Below are positions 22,400 to 30,166 of a stretch of DNA of 42,151 bases, piece by piece. Origin of the DNA: Patescibacteria group bacterium (GTDB lineage: Bacteria; Patescibacteriota; Microgenomatia; UBA1406; GWC2-37-13); assembly GCA_023380935.1 (NCBI GenBank), contig JAMCST010000002.1, positions 13,189-55,339 on the forward strand, in the 5' to 3' direction. The first letter of the stretch is position 1; the number at the start of each line of letters is the position of its first letter. Both the position numbers and the translations under genes were made by a program. The notes under the pieces are model-generated. The model had not been told where the DNA came from and ran no database searches. It worked only from the letters and a program-made list of their open reading frames with translations.

Positions 22400-24127
22400 A
22401 TGGGTAATATTCCGGCCGGGCTATTCCTGAATTTTTTCGTTTTTCTTTTCGTTCCGTTTATCGTTGCCTTGTTTCTTAAACGATATCGGCTGTCACCGTT
22501 GATCGGATACATTGTCGGCGGCGTTATCCTTAGCGGTTTCATTGATGGAATGCTGTCGCGTACCACCATCAACCAATTTGCTTTTTTTGGTATCGTGCTG
22601 CTCCTGTTCACGGTCGGTTTGGAGACCCGGTTTGAGCGCATGTTGGCGATCAAACGCTTCATTGTGATCGGTGGGTTGTTGCAGGTGGGTCTTTCCATTA
22701 TCGCCCTGGCTTTGTTCAGCCTGGCGTTTGGGTTTTCTCTGGTTCAGGCCATTCTCGTCGGCATTGCCCTGGCGTCTTCTTCCACGTCGTTGGTCGCCAA
22801 GATCATCCAAGAGCGGGGAGAGGAGCATTCGTTTTTGGGAGAGCTGGCTCTGGGAATTCTGATGTTTCAGGACCTGGCTTTTGTGCCGTTCATGATCATC
22901 TTCACCGCCATGACCGTGCACAGTACCCCGCCGCTGGAGATCGCGAAAAAAATCGCCGTGGGCATCGTTTCCTCGGCGCTCATACTGTCCGGCGCCTATT
23001 ACTTCGGCAACAAAATTCTGCCGAGGGTTTTCAATCTGGTGGCGCGGCGGTCGCGGGAGTTACTTAACCTGTTCATTATTTTGCTGATTTTTCTCATCGC
23101 CTACGTTTCCACCCTGCTGGCGATCCCCATCCTGGTGAGCGTCTTCGTGGCCGGAATCGTCATCTCCCAGACCCTGGAACATTACCACATCTTTTCCCAG
23201 ATCCGTCCGTTACGCGATCTTTTGGCGATCATCTTTTTCATCTACATCGGCACCAACGTCAAGCTGGACCTGATTGTTCCACTGTTGCCGACGATTGTGG
23301 TCTTTACCATGGCGGTAATTTTGATTAAGGCAGTCATCATCTTTGTCATCTTTAGCCTGTTCAAATTCCAGTCCAGGTTGTCGTTCTATCTGGCTTTTTT
23401 CCTGTTCCAGATCGACGAAGACGCCTTTATTTTGATGTCGTTGGGTTACATGAACGGCGTCTTCAGCCAGCCGCAGTATCTTTTCGTCATCACCGCGGTG
23501 CTATTGAGTTTGGTCATCACTCCGATTTTGATCGGCAACAAAGAACGCTGTTATGCAAAGATCAAGGCCTTTCTGCACCGTCGCCTGCCTTTGGTTGACG
23601 CCTATATTCACACTCATCTGGATGCGCAGCCGACGCCGATCGACGCCCTGGATATCAAAAACCACATCATCATCTGCGGTTACGGAAGAATCGGTTCCTC
23701 GATCGGCCGCGCCCTGACGCTGGCCAATCTGCCTTTTTTGGCGATTGACTATAATTTTCATACCGTCGAGCGCGCCAAGAAAAACGGCGTGAACATCATT
23801 TACGGCGACCCGACCGACAGCAACATTCTTGACTATGCCGAAGTGGAAACGGCCACCGCTCTGGTCTTGGCGCTGCCGGATCGTTTTTCCCAAGAAGCAA
23901 TCGTCCTGAATGCGCGCTCCTGCAATCCCAACATCGTCATTATCAGCCGGGTGCATCGCCGTCCCGACCAACAGCGCATGCGTGATCTGGGTGTGAGCGT
24001 AATCGTACAGCCGGAGTTTGAAGCCGCCCTTTCCATCATCAAAAAACTCCTGTATCTCCACCGGGTTCCCCGTGAAGACATTATCAAGCAGATCCAGTAC
24101 ATTAAAAGAGCCGAGGAGGGAATATGA
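22400..24127 (+). CDS. CPA2 cation:proton antiporter with RCK/TrkA-N domain
   Basis: 575 residues. The first 380 form about twelve membrane helices of the KefB/CPA2 type (LFTVGLETRF, ALASSSTSLVAKIIQERGEE and FQIDEDAFILM blocks). A TrkA-N Rossmann domain follows from about residue 415: NHIIICGYGRIGSSIGRAL binds NAD(H), with the later YGDPTDSNIL typical of RCK. It should exchange K+ or Na+ for protons under nucleotide control. The ATG of the next gene overlaps its stop. The promoter puts the transcription start at the ATG. Confidence 0.9.
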   Translation: MGNIPAGLFLNFFVFLFVPFIVALFLKRYRLSPLIGYIVGGVILSGFIDGMLSRTTINQFAFFGIVLLLFTVGLETRFERMLAIKRFIVIGGLLQVGLSIIALALFSLAFGFSLVQAILVGIALASSSTSLVAKIIQERGEEHSFLGELALGILMFQDLAFVPFMIIFTAMTVHSTPPLEIAKKIAVGIVSSALILSGAYYFGNKILPRVFNLVARRSRELLNLFIILLIFLIAYVSTLLAIPILVSVFVAGIVISQTLEHYHIFSQIRPLRDLLAIIFFIYIGTNVKLDLIVPLLPTIVVFTMAVILIKAVIIFVIFSLFKFQSRLSFYLAFFLFQIDEDAFILMSLGYMNGVFSQPQYLFVITAVLLSLVITPILIGNKERCYAKIKAFLHRRLPLVDAYIHTHLDAQPTPIDALDIKNHIIICGYGRIGSSIGRALTLANLPFLAIDYNFHTVERAKKNGVNIIYGDPTDSNILDYAEVETATALVLALPDRFSQEAIVLNARSCNPNIVIISRVHRRPDQQRMRDLGVSVIVQPEFEAALSIIKKLLYLHRVPREDIIKQIQYIKRAEEGI

Positions 24128-24945
24128 AAAAAGAACTGATCGTGCTTGTACTGGTCGGGGCCGCGGCGCTGCTCTACTTCCAGCTGCGGTCATCGTTGCT
24201 GCTGACCAAACACGACCGTCTTAACGTGCTTATCTATGACAGTGCTCCGGTGGCGGTGTCGGTGGATCGGGTCCAGTCGATTCCCGCCATAATCGCATTT
24301 TCCCCAAACGACAAGCTAGTGGTTCCCGGCGGTTACGGCGAATACCGGGTCGGAGCGCTGGGCAGACTGGCCCAACTGGAGAAGCGGCCGGTCCTGCTGC
24401 GCAATGCTTTTTCCGCGCGTCTCAATGTATTCGTCGACCGTTATTTTTATCCGGCGGCGGCCCCGATCTATTATGGTGACCGCGGCCAGGCCGATCATCA
24501 GCCCCTTTTTGTTAAGCTCCTGACCTACGCCGGCAACGCCAACCTGTTCGATCGGGTATATTTGATTTTCCTGTTTGCTCAGACCGGAGTGGGGAAGACC
24601 GAGCCGCTGGATCAGGCTTCCTCCCAGAACAAGTTGTGGTACCAAAAACTGTTCCGCACCGAGCAAAAACGGGTTCAGTTAATCTATCAGCACCGTTATC
24701 TTACCGCCGGCGCGCTCTCGGACCTGATCGAAGGCAACGGCATCCGGGTGGTGGATATTTCCGTCGCCACCGGGTCGGACAACGGTGATTGCGTGGTGAC
24801 CGACAGTCAGACGCCGTTTTCCCAGACGGCCTTGAGTCTGGCGCAGTTTTTCGGTTGCCGGCTCCGTCAGCAAAAAGGCGAGGTGTCTGATATAATTATT
24901 TACTTGAATAAAGTCGAACGGGACTGGGAAATTAACAATCAATAA
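24124..24945 (+). CDS. Membrane-anchored extracytoplasmic protein, possibly with LytR_C-like C-terminus
   Basis: 273 residues. One N-terminal membrane helix (IVLVLVGAAALLYFQL) is followed by an extracytoplasmic domain. The last part (GIRVVDISVATGSDNG ... FFGCRLRQQKGE ... DIIIYLN) has the strand-helix-strand pattern of LytR C-terminal domains found on LytR-CpsA-Psr proteins of this lineage, but without a catalytic LCP core that I can see. Overlap of 4 bp with the antiporter gene means coupled expression. Function is unknown, with an envelope role likely from topology. Confidence 0.6.
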   Translation: MKKELIVLVLVGAAALLYFQLRSSLLLTKHDRLNVLIYDSAPVAVSVDRVQSIPAIIAFSPNDKLVVPGGYGEYRVGALGRLAQLEKRPVLLRNAFSARLNVFVDRYFYPAAAPIYYGDRGQADHQPLFVKLLTYAGNANLFDRVYLIFLFAQTGVGKTEPLDQASSQNKLWYQKLFRTEQKRVQLIYQHRYLTAGALSDLIEGNGIRVVDISVATGSDNGDCVVTDSQTPFSQTALSLAQFFGCRLRQQKGEVSDIIIYLNKVERDWEINNQ

Positions 24946-24951
24946 ATTAAG

Positions 24952-25128
24952 ATGTTTTTGGCTCTTGGACTGCTTTTTATACTAGCGTTTATCACTGCCT
25001 TGATATCGATGCGTGATCTGGGAATTCCGGCGGAGATCGAAAAACTCGTCAGGGCGAGGCGACTGAAGGGAACGATTGTTTTTTTCAAAAAAAAGGTTAA
25101 GCACTATTCATCTTCTTCCTCGTCTTGA
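24952..25128 (+). CDS. Small single-pass membrane protein
   Basis: 58 residues from ATG 24952. A hydrophobic helix (LALGLLFILAFITALIS) is followed by MRDLGIPAEIEKLVRARRLK and GTIVFFKKKVKHY, then a run of six serines. The amphipathic post-helix region is charged and looks selected rather than random. It starts 6 bp after the preceding gene and is likely the third gene of the antiporter operon. Its Ser tail is read from the strand opposite the acidic tail of the TPR gene (overlap 25104-25128). Confidence 0.55.
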   Translation: MFLALGLLFILAFITALISMRDLGIPAEIEKLVRARRLKGTIVFFKKKVKHYSSSSSS

Positions 25129-25904
25129 GACAAAGGAAAGATTTCGTCGTTTTCTTCGTCATCGTGACCGGACTCGTTCAGTGCGGTTTCCTCGCTCCAT
25201 CCGTGTTCATCATGCCCTTCGTCGTTGTCGCCATCTTCTTCCTCGTCCGGGTTCATCTGCTGGAGATTGGCCTGGATGTTCTTGGGAAAGGACAAGAAAT
25301 TGCGCATCCGGTACCCCTTGAACTCCTCGCGCACAAACACGACAACGTTGTTCAATGCCGCCTCCTTGATGCAGGTGACATAGCGGCCGTTGGCTCTGAT
25401 TAGGTAGGTGAGGCGTTTGGAAATGTCGTCGGGGAGACAGCCGACGTACTCGTCTTCTTTGGTACGGATTTCGATTTTGCGTCTTTTAGGCTTAAAGACG
25501 ACCTCCTGACCGATAGAAAGATGGGCAAGGATGTTTTTTTGTCCCGGATTGACCAAAGTAATGGTGCGGGTCTTACCGGGAATTTCCAAAAACAGGTTCG
25601 GATCCAGTTTCGGTGGATGGTGATTCGGCGGTTTTTTCTGCGACCGGCACTCCAGCACCTTGATTTTTTCCATGTTTTCCATGGCAAGGTTGTGGCCGGG
25701 TTGGAGCTTGAGGGCCTTGAAATAGTGTTGCTTTGCCGAATGCCAGTTATGCGTCTGCATAAAGGCAAAACCCAGGCGCAGGTGAGCGCAAATGTCCTCG
25801 GGATTAACGGCAATCAATGCCTTGTTCAAAGAGATCGCCTTATCCCAGTCAAAAAGCAGGGCCGCTTCAATGGCTTGGCTTTCCAACTTTTCGACGGAGT
25901 CCAT
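25104..25904 (-). CDS. TPR-repeat protein with very acidic C-terminus
   Basis: 266 residues from ATG 25904. Two TPR-like repeats (about 5-75: AALLFDWDKAISLNKALIAV, then LRLGFAFMQTHNWHSAKQHY) are followed by a beta-rich middle domain (about 105-205) with KRRKIEIRTKEDEYVGCLPD and a tail that is mostly Asp and Glu. Longer upstream frames overlap the divergent yebC gene and its promoter and are rejected. A TTGACA/TATACT promoter with 16-bp spacing lies upstream. Likely a cytoplasmic scaffold; the middle domain is unassigned. Confidence 0.7.
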   Translation of the reverse strand: MDSVEKLESQAIEAALLFDWDKAISLNKALIAVNPEDICAHLRLGFAFMQTHNWHSAKQHYFKALKLQPGHNLAMENMEKIKVLECRSQKKPPNHHPPKLDPNLFLEIPGKTRTITLVNPGQKNILAHLSIGQEVVFKPKRRKIEIRTKEDEYVGCLPDDISKRLTYLIRANGRYVTCIKEAALNNVVVFVREEFKGYRMRNFLSFPKNIQANLQQMNPDEEEDGDNDEGHDEHGWSEETALNESGHDDEENDEIFPLSQDEEEDE

Positions 25905-25917
25905 AAATATGGTTAAC

Positions 25918-25952
25918 AGTATATTTATTTTTTTAGTTTTGTCAAGTATAAT
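25918..25952. promoter_or_regulatory. Divergent promoters of the TPR gene and yebC
   Basis: Minus strand: TTGACA (25945-25940), 16-bp spacer, TATACT (25923-25918), 13 nt before ATG 25904. Plus strand: TATAAT (25947-25952), 7 nt before ATG 25960. The plus -10 lies next to the minus -35. Confidence 0.6.
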
Positions 25953-25959
25953 AAACTTC

Positions 25960-26676
25960 ATGTCGGGGCATTCTAAATGGGCAAATATCAAGCGAAAAAA
26001 AGAAGTCAACGATAAACTGCGCGGCAGTCTTTTTACCAAGTTGACCCGGATGATCACTCTCGCGGTTTTGGAGGGCAACGGCATGACCGATCCTGATTAC
26101 AACTTCAGGCTCCGGTTGGCGATCGATAAGGCAAAGCAGCTTAACATGCCCAAGGACAACATCGCTCGGGCGATCGAGAAGGGGATAGGACCCAACAAAA
26201 GCCAGCTCAAGGAGTTGTTTTACGAAGGTTTTGCGCCCGGCGGAGTAGCGTTGATCATCCATGCCACCACCGACAATCATAACCGGACCATGTCCGAGAT
26301 CAGAAACGTGATGGAGAAGGGGGGCGGAAAGTTGGGGGACCAGGGTGCGGTGGCCTACCTTTTCCAAAAATGCGGCGTGGTGATGGTAGACAAACAGGCC
26401 AACTCCCAGGAAGCGGTTTTGGCCTTTGCCGACCGCATCGGTGCCTTTGACATCGAGGAGGATGACGAGAGCTTTATCGTTTACTTTCCGTTTGAACGGT
26501 TGGGTAAGATCAGGGATCAGTTCCAGGGACTGACCGCCCCGGCGGCCGAATTGTGTTTTCGCCCTACCACCAGCGTGACCGTTGCCGACCCGGCGTTGTT
26601 TGACCGGGTTACGAGATTGGCAGAGAGCCTCGAAAGCCTTGACGATGTTCACGGTGTTTATACCAACCTGTCATGA
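25960..26676 (+). CDS. yebC: YebC/PmpR family protein
   Basis: 238 residues, the usual length. It opens with MSGHSKWANIKRKKEVNDKL, the hallmark of the family, and continues with FRLRLAIDKAKQLNMPKDNI, EGFAPGGVALIIHATTDN and KGGGKLGDQGAVAYLF. YebC-type proteins have been described as transcription regulators and more recently as factors relieving ribosome stalling. ATG 25960 gives the canonical N-terminus and lies 7 nt after TATAAT. The next gene overlaps its stop by 4 bp. Confidence 0.95.
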   Translation: MSGHSKWANIKRKKEVNDKLRGSLFTKLTRMITLAVLEGNGMTDPDYNFRLRLAIDKAKQLNMPKDNIARAIEKGIGPNKSQLKELFYEGFAPGGVALIIHATTDNHNRTMSEIRNVMEKGGGKLGDQGAVAYLFQKCGVVMVDKQANSQEAVLAFADRIGAFDIEEDDESFIVYFPFERLGKIRDQFQGLTAPAAELCFRPTTSVTVADPALFDRVTRLAESLESLDDVHGVYTNLS

Positions 26677-27482
26677 AATCGATTCACAAACAACTCCAGA
26701 AGCCGTTCCTGAAGATCGAGAAGCGTATCCGGTTTGTCATCAGCGCGGCGCTGCTTTCGGCGGTAATATTGATCTCGACCTTTTTCTTTTTTGACCAGTC
26801 CTGGTTTTTCGTCAGCCTGCTGGTGGTGCTTGTCTACGCCCTGACTTATTTTTCCCTGATCGAGGGAGTGCGTCGGATAGAGTGGCTCACCCTGTTTATT
26901 TTACCGATTCTTTTCAGCGTCACCGCCTATTTCTTTTACTTCCTTTTTCCGGTGCGCTGGCTTACCCGTCTGCCGTTTGTCATCATCTACGCCGTTTCCG
27001 TTTACGCCCTGTTGCTTACCAGCAACATCTTTAACGTCGGCGTCAAGACCAATCTCCAGCTTTACCGCGCCGCGTTTTCCGTCAACTACTTTTTTCAGAC
27101 TTTTATCTGCTTTCTGGCCTTTAATATCCTGTTTTCCCTTAAGCAGGGGTTTGTGGTCAACGCCGGTTTTGCTTTTGGGTTGATAACGATTCTGGCCATC
27201 CATCTGTTGTGGACCGTGAAACTGGAGCTGACGCTGGAAAGGACGATTGTCCGTTACGCCCTGGTGCTGGGGTTGATCGTGGCCGAAATTACCCTGGTGC
27301 TGTCGTTTGTGCCCTGGAAAAACACCATGGTGTTGGCCTTGTTTCTTTCTTCGTGTTACTACAGTCTGGTGGGGTTGGTGTACCGTTACTATGACCAGAG
27401 ATTTTTTAAGGATTCAATCCGCGAATATTTGCTGGTATTGGGTTTTGTGGGAATAATTGCGTTGCTTTCGGTCGGCTGGTAA
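26673..27482 (+). CDS. Multi-pass membrane protein of unknown function
   Basis: 269 residues with about seven or eight hydrophobic helices, a basic amphipathic N-terminus (KSIHKQLQKPFLKIEKRIR) and short connecting loops. Charged residues inside the membrane part include FSLIEGVRRIEW and KLELTLERTIVRY. No transporter or enzyme motif is recognised. It overlaps yebC by ATGA, so the two are co-transcribed. The gene-free region begins right after its stop. Confidence 0.65.
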   Translation: MKSIHKQLQKPFLKIEKRIRFVISAALLSAVILISTFFFFDQSWFFVSLLVVLVYALTYFSLIEGVRRIEWLTLFILPILFSVTAYFFYFLFPVRWLTRLPFVIIYAVSVYALLLTSNIFNVGVKTNLQLYRAAFSVNYFFQTFICFLAFNILFSLKQGFVVNAGFAFGLITILAIHLLWTVKLELTLERTIVRYALVLGLIVAEITLVLSFVPWKNTMVLALFLSSCYYSLVGLVYRYYDQRFFKDSIREYLLVLGFVGIIALLSVGW

Positions 27483-27677
27483 AAAAATGGCGAGACACAA
27501 AGGCGGGGAGAGGGGAGGATTATATATAATGCTCCGGATGACGGACGTGAGTTATTTATCCTATAATATATTTTCGCACTATAGGATATAAATATCACGT
27601 ACGTATATTTTGCGTTTATCAGAAACAACAAATGACTCAGACTCAATACCCGCCGGAGTATAACTCCTGGTCATATC

Positions 27678-27990
27678 AGCCTCAAAATATTATATTTAGC
27701 TTGTTGTCATCCCCTAAAGTCTAGGATATCCCTTTGTGGATAACTAGATAATCCAGCCTCGTTTTTTTGTTTTGGATTGCTATAGTACGCTAAATTATAA
27801 TGAAACCTGACCGGATTGTGGAGGGAAATCAGCCTCAAAACTCAACGTTTAGATTACTATAATACTCTAAACTACATATAAATCCTGGTTCATTGTTAGA
27901 ATAAAGAACAGATCTAGCCTCAAAATTAGTAATTCGTAGTGCCATTACGCTCTAAATTATTACACTGCGTTAACCGGTGAAGAGAGTGCC
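27678..27990 (+). repeat. Degenerate tandem repeat array, four units
   Basis: AGCCTC recurs at 27678, 27755, 27831 and 27916 (spacings 77, 76, 85). In every unit a CTAAA follows at offset 36 or 37. Between them lies a block like TTTAGATTACTATAATAC (27847-27864 in unit 3), matched as GGATTGCTATAGTACG in unit 2 and more weakly in units 1 and 4. AAAA follows AGCCTC in units 1, 3 and 4. The fixed register over divergent sequence shows common descent by tandem duplication. Function unknown. Confidence 0.7.
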
Positions 27991-28090
27991 GGGAGAGAGG
28001 CCGGCCATTGGTAAAAAAGAGCAAAAAATCATGAATATTATCTGAACCAACCCACGATTAATGGTGGAACGGGGGTGACGGACTGATTCT

Positions 28091-28209
28091 TATATTCTCC
28101 GAAAAGGCAGGGGTCTCGGAAAACCGGGAAAACGGCGCGATTCCGTGACAGAGAGGAGAATATGGACAACGTCGTAAATTGTATCTTTTACGACGTTGTG
28201 AGTAGACCC
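28091..28209 (+). ncRNA. Candidate structured RNA with possible pseudoknot
   Basis: Visible pairings: ATATTCTCC (28092-28100) with GGAGAATAT (28155-28163); inside it CGGAA (28117-28121) with TTCCG (28141-28145); a separate perfect 13-bp hairpin ACAACGTCGTAAA (28166-28178) with its complement at 28187-28199, loop TTGTATCT; and GGGTCT (28111-28116) with AGACCC (28204-28209), which crosses the first stem and would form a pseudoknot. Both strands would fold similarly, so the strand is a guess. It matches neither tmRNA, RNase P, SRP nor 6S RNA as far as I can see. Confidence 0.35.
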
Positions 28210-28445
28210 AGCCAGGGGAGAACGGGTTTTTGCGACAATCCGATAACCTTAATAATTAAATAAATAACTTTTTATTAACTAATTAGTAACTCTAATCTAA
28301 TCGGCCCCATACCCCAGTGGCGGTTGCCTCGATTATTACGGTGTTTTTTGCTTCCCCCATTGGGTTTTATCTTGTTGCGATGCCCTTTAGTCTCCTCTAC
28401 TCTGATTTTGGCCGATTTATTGATGATGGGCGAGGCCGGGACGTG

Positions 28446-28454
28446 TGTTACAAT
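28446..28454 (+). promoter_or_regulatory. Extended -10 of the ABC transporter operon
   Basis: TGTTACAAT (TG one base before TACAAT at 28449-28454) ends 7 nt before the ATG at 28462. The same GTGTTACAAT decamer lies before the DsbA-like gene on the minus strand. Confidence 0.5.
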
Positions 28455-28461
28455 CAAACGT

Positions 28462-29373
28462 ATGGATATCATTCAAGTCGACCACCTTACCAAGCGGTTT
28501 CGCGACGTGACGGCGGTGAATGACGTCTCCTTTAGTCTGCACGAAGGCGAAATCCTCGGACTGCTCGGGCCAAACGGCGCCGGCAAAACTACGACGATCC
28601 AGATGCTGCTCGGGGTGTTGACGCCGACCGCCGGGGCGATCCGCTACTTCGGCCGGGATCTGGTTAAGGAGCGCCAGGTGATTCTGGAGCAGGTGAACTT
28701 TTCCTCGACCTACACCAAGCTGCCGTGGCGCTTGTCGGTCAGAGAAAACCTGACATTCATTTCCTATCTTTACCAGATCAAAAACCGGAAGAAAAGAATT
28801 GGCGAGTTGGTGAAAATCTTCAAGATCGAAAAGCTGATTGACCAGCCGATGACCGAACTGTCGGCCGGACAGTTAACCCGGGTCAACCTGGCCAAGGCGT
28901 TTATCAACTATCCCAAGGTGTTATTGCTTGACGAGCCGACCGCGTCGCTGGATCCTGACGTCGCCGACTACATCCGCCAATTTCTTTTGGAGGAGCGGCG
29001 TAAATTCAAAGTCTCAATCATCATCACCTCGCACAACATGGCCGAGGTCGAGGAAGTCTGCGATCGGGTCATCTTCATCAACCAGGGGCGCCTGATTGCC
29101 GACGACACGCCCGAAGGGCTGGCCAAAACGATCGAGATCAGCCATGTCGAGCTACTGGTTAAAGACGGACTGAAACGATTGGTTGAATACTGTCGGAGTC
29201 ATGACCTTGGCCATCGGTTGGCGGGCCGATACATCACCATCGACATTAAGGAACACCAGATTGCCGCGGTGCTGCGTCAGTTGGCGGATAAAGGGATATA
29301 CTATGACGAAATCAGCATCAACAAGCCCAGCCTGGAGGACTATTTTTTACAAATGACCAAAAAAAACCCATGA
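28462..29373 (+). CDS. ABC transporter ATP-binding protein
   Basis: 303 residues from ATG 28462 (MDIIQVDHLTKRF). Walker A is GPNGAGKTT (37-45), the signature is LSAGQLTRVNLA, Walker B is VLLLDEPTASLDPD and the switch His is in IITSHN. The C-terminal 80 residues are an extra domain common in ABC-2-type exporters of the NatA/Nod class. A longer frame reads upstream into the non-coding region and lacks ABC sequence, so ATG 28462 is right. The permease follows with a 4-bp overlap. Confidence 0.93.
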   Translation: MDIIQVDHLTKRFRDVTAVNDVSFSLHEGEILGLLGPNGAGKTTTIQMLLGVLTPTAGAIRYFGRDLVKERQVILEQVNFSSTYTKLPWRLSVRENLTFISYLYQIKNRKKRIGELVKIFKIEKLIDQPMTELSAGQLTRVNLAKAFINYPKVLLLDEPTASLDPDVADYIRQFLLEERRKFKVSIIITSHNMAEVEEVCDRVIFINQGRLIADDTPEGLAKTIEISHVELLVKDGLKRLVEYCRSHDLGHRLAGRYITIDIKEHQIAAVLRQLADKGIYYDEISINKPSLEDYFLQMTKKNP

Positions 29374-30155
29374 AACTCCACCGGACCTACGCGATTGTGT
29401 TGCGCTATCTATATTTGTTCCGCCGCAGCTTTGACCGCCTGAGCGACGCGTTTTACTGGCCGACGATTGACCTGTTGCTCTGGGGCTTGACGAGCGTATA
29501 TTTTCGTACCTATATTCCCAATGCTTCGACCCTGATCATAATGATGGTGTCGGGAATTTTGTTCTGGATCATTGTCTGGCGTGGTCAGTACGAAATTACG
29601 GTTAACCTGTTGGAAGACCTGTGGAACGAAAACCTGATCAACATCTTTGTCGCGCCGATCAGCTTTGCCGAATGGGTGTTGGCGTTTGTCGTTATCGGGG
29701 TGATCAAGGCGCTGGTCAGTTTCGGCTTTGCCATGGTGGTGGCTTTCCTGCTTTACCGGGTCAAGCTGTTTTTTTTCGGCTGGTACTTTGTTCCCCTGAT
29801 CGGTTTGCTGATTATGACCGGATGGGCAGTCGGGTTTTTTGTGGCCGGTTTGATTCTTAGGTTTGGGACCAAGATACAGACATTTGCCTGGACCATGGTG
29901 GCGGTAATTTCGCCGTTTTCCGCCATTTACTATCCGGTATCGGTGTTGCCCGGCTGGGCGCAGGCGGTCGCCCGCGTCATTCCCACCAGCTATGTGTTTG
30001 AGGAGGCGCGCCGCGTCATTAACCGGGGGACGCTCGACTACCGTCAGCTTGGTATCAGTCTGGCCCTGAACTTGGTTTATCTTACGGTTGGCCTGGTGTT
30101 TCTTTATCGCAGTTTTAAGGCGGCGTTAAACCGCGGTTTAGTCAAGGTCTATTGA
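29370..30155 (+). CDS. ABC-2 type transporter permease
   Basis: 261 residues with six membrane helices. The conserved ABC-2 region is seen as PFSAIYYPVSVLPGWAQAVARVIPTSYVFE, quoted here in the two pieces PFSAIYYPVSVLPGW and RVIPTSYVFEEAR. It pairs with the ATPase immediately upstream to form a two-component exporter, probably for a lipid, glycan or drug. The neighbouring polysaccharide deacetylase suggests an envelope glycan, which is inference. Confidence 0.88.
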   Translation: MKLHRTYAIVLRYLYLFRRSFDRLSDAFYWPTIDLLLWGLTSVYFRTYIPNASTLIIMMVSGILFWIIVWRGQYEITVNLLEDLWNENLINIFVAPISFAEWVLAFVVIGVIKALVSFGFAMVVAFLLYRVKLFFFGWYFVPLIGLLIMTGWAVGFFVAGLILRFGTKIQTFAWTMVAVISPFSAIYYPVSVLPGWAQAVARVIPTSYVFEEARRVINRGTLDYRQLGISLALNLVYLTVGLVFLYRSFKAALNRGLVKVY

Positions 30156-30166
30156 GCATTGTTTTC

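Larger units (their letters stand above)
27483..28448. other. Gene-free region of about 1 kb with repeats and potential RNA structure
   Basis: No credible protein gene is found on either strand; the open frames here have no start context or protein-like composition. Contents from left to right: an ATTATATATAAT palindrome (27520-27531); an 8-bp inverted repeat ATCCTATA/TATAGGAT (27558-27565/27580-27587); a degenerate tandem array (27678 to about 27990) with one perfect DnaA-box-like TGTGGATAA (27735-27743); a GA-rich structured stretch (about 27990-28215); then an AT-rich block (28240-28300) before the ABC promoter. It is the largest non-coding gap in the window. Confidence 0.7.

Noticed and set aside
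25792-25959. Longer YebC start
   Set aside because: MSGHSKWANIKRKK at 25960 is the universal family N-terminus; the extension overlaps the divergent promoter and TPR gene.
27735-27743. Perfect DnaA box (TGTGGATAA) in the AT-rich non-coding region, suggesting oriC
   Set aside because: Only one perfect box was seen, about what chance allows over this length of DNA, and dnaA, dnaN or other origin-linked genes are not adjacent. Not enough for an origin call.
27678-27990. CRISPR array
   Set aside because: Units are degenerate, repeats are too short and broken into blocks, spacers are not separate, and no cas gene is present.
27960-28250. tmRNA or RNase P RNA in the gene-free region
   Set aside because: No T-arm-like TTCGAATCC end, no tag frame ending in ALAA, and none of the universal RNase P P4 segments were found on either strand.
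28317-28523. Open frames upstream of the ABC ATPase
   Set aside because: They overlap the ABC promoter and start, lack any family sequence, and the ABC N-terminus is canonical from 28462.
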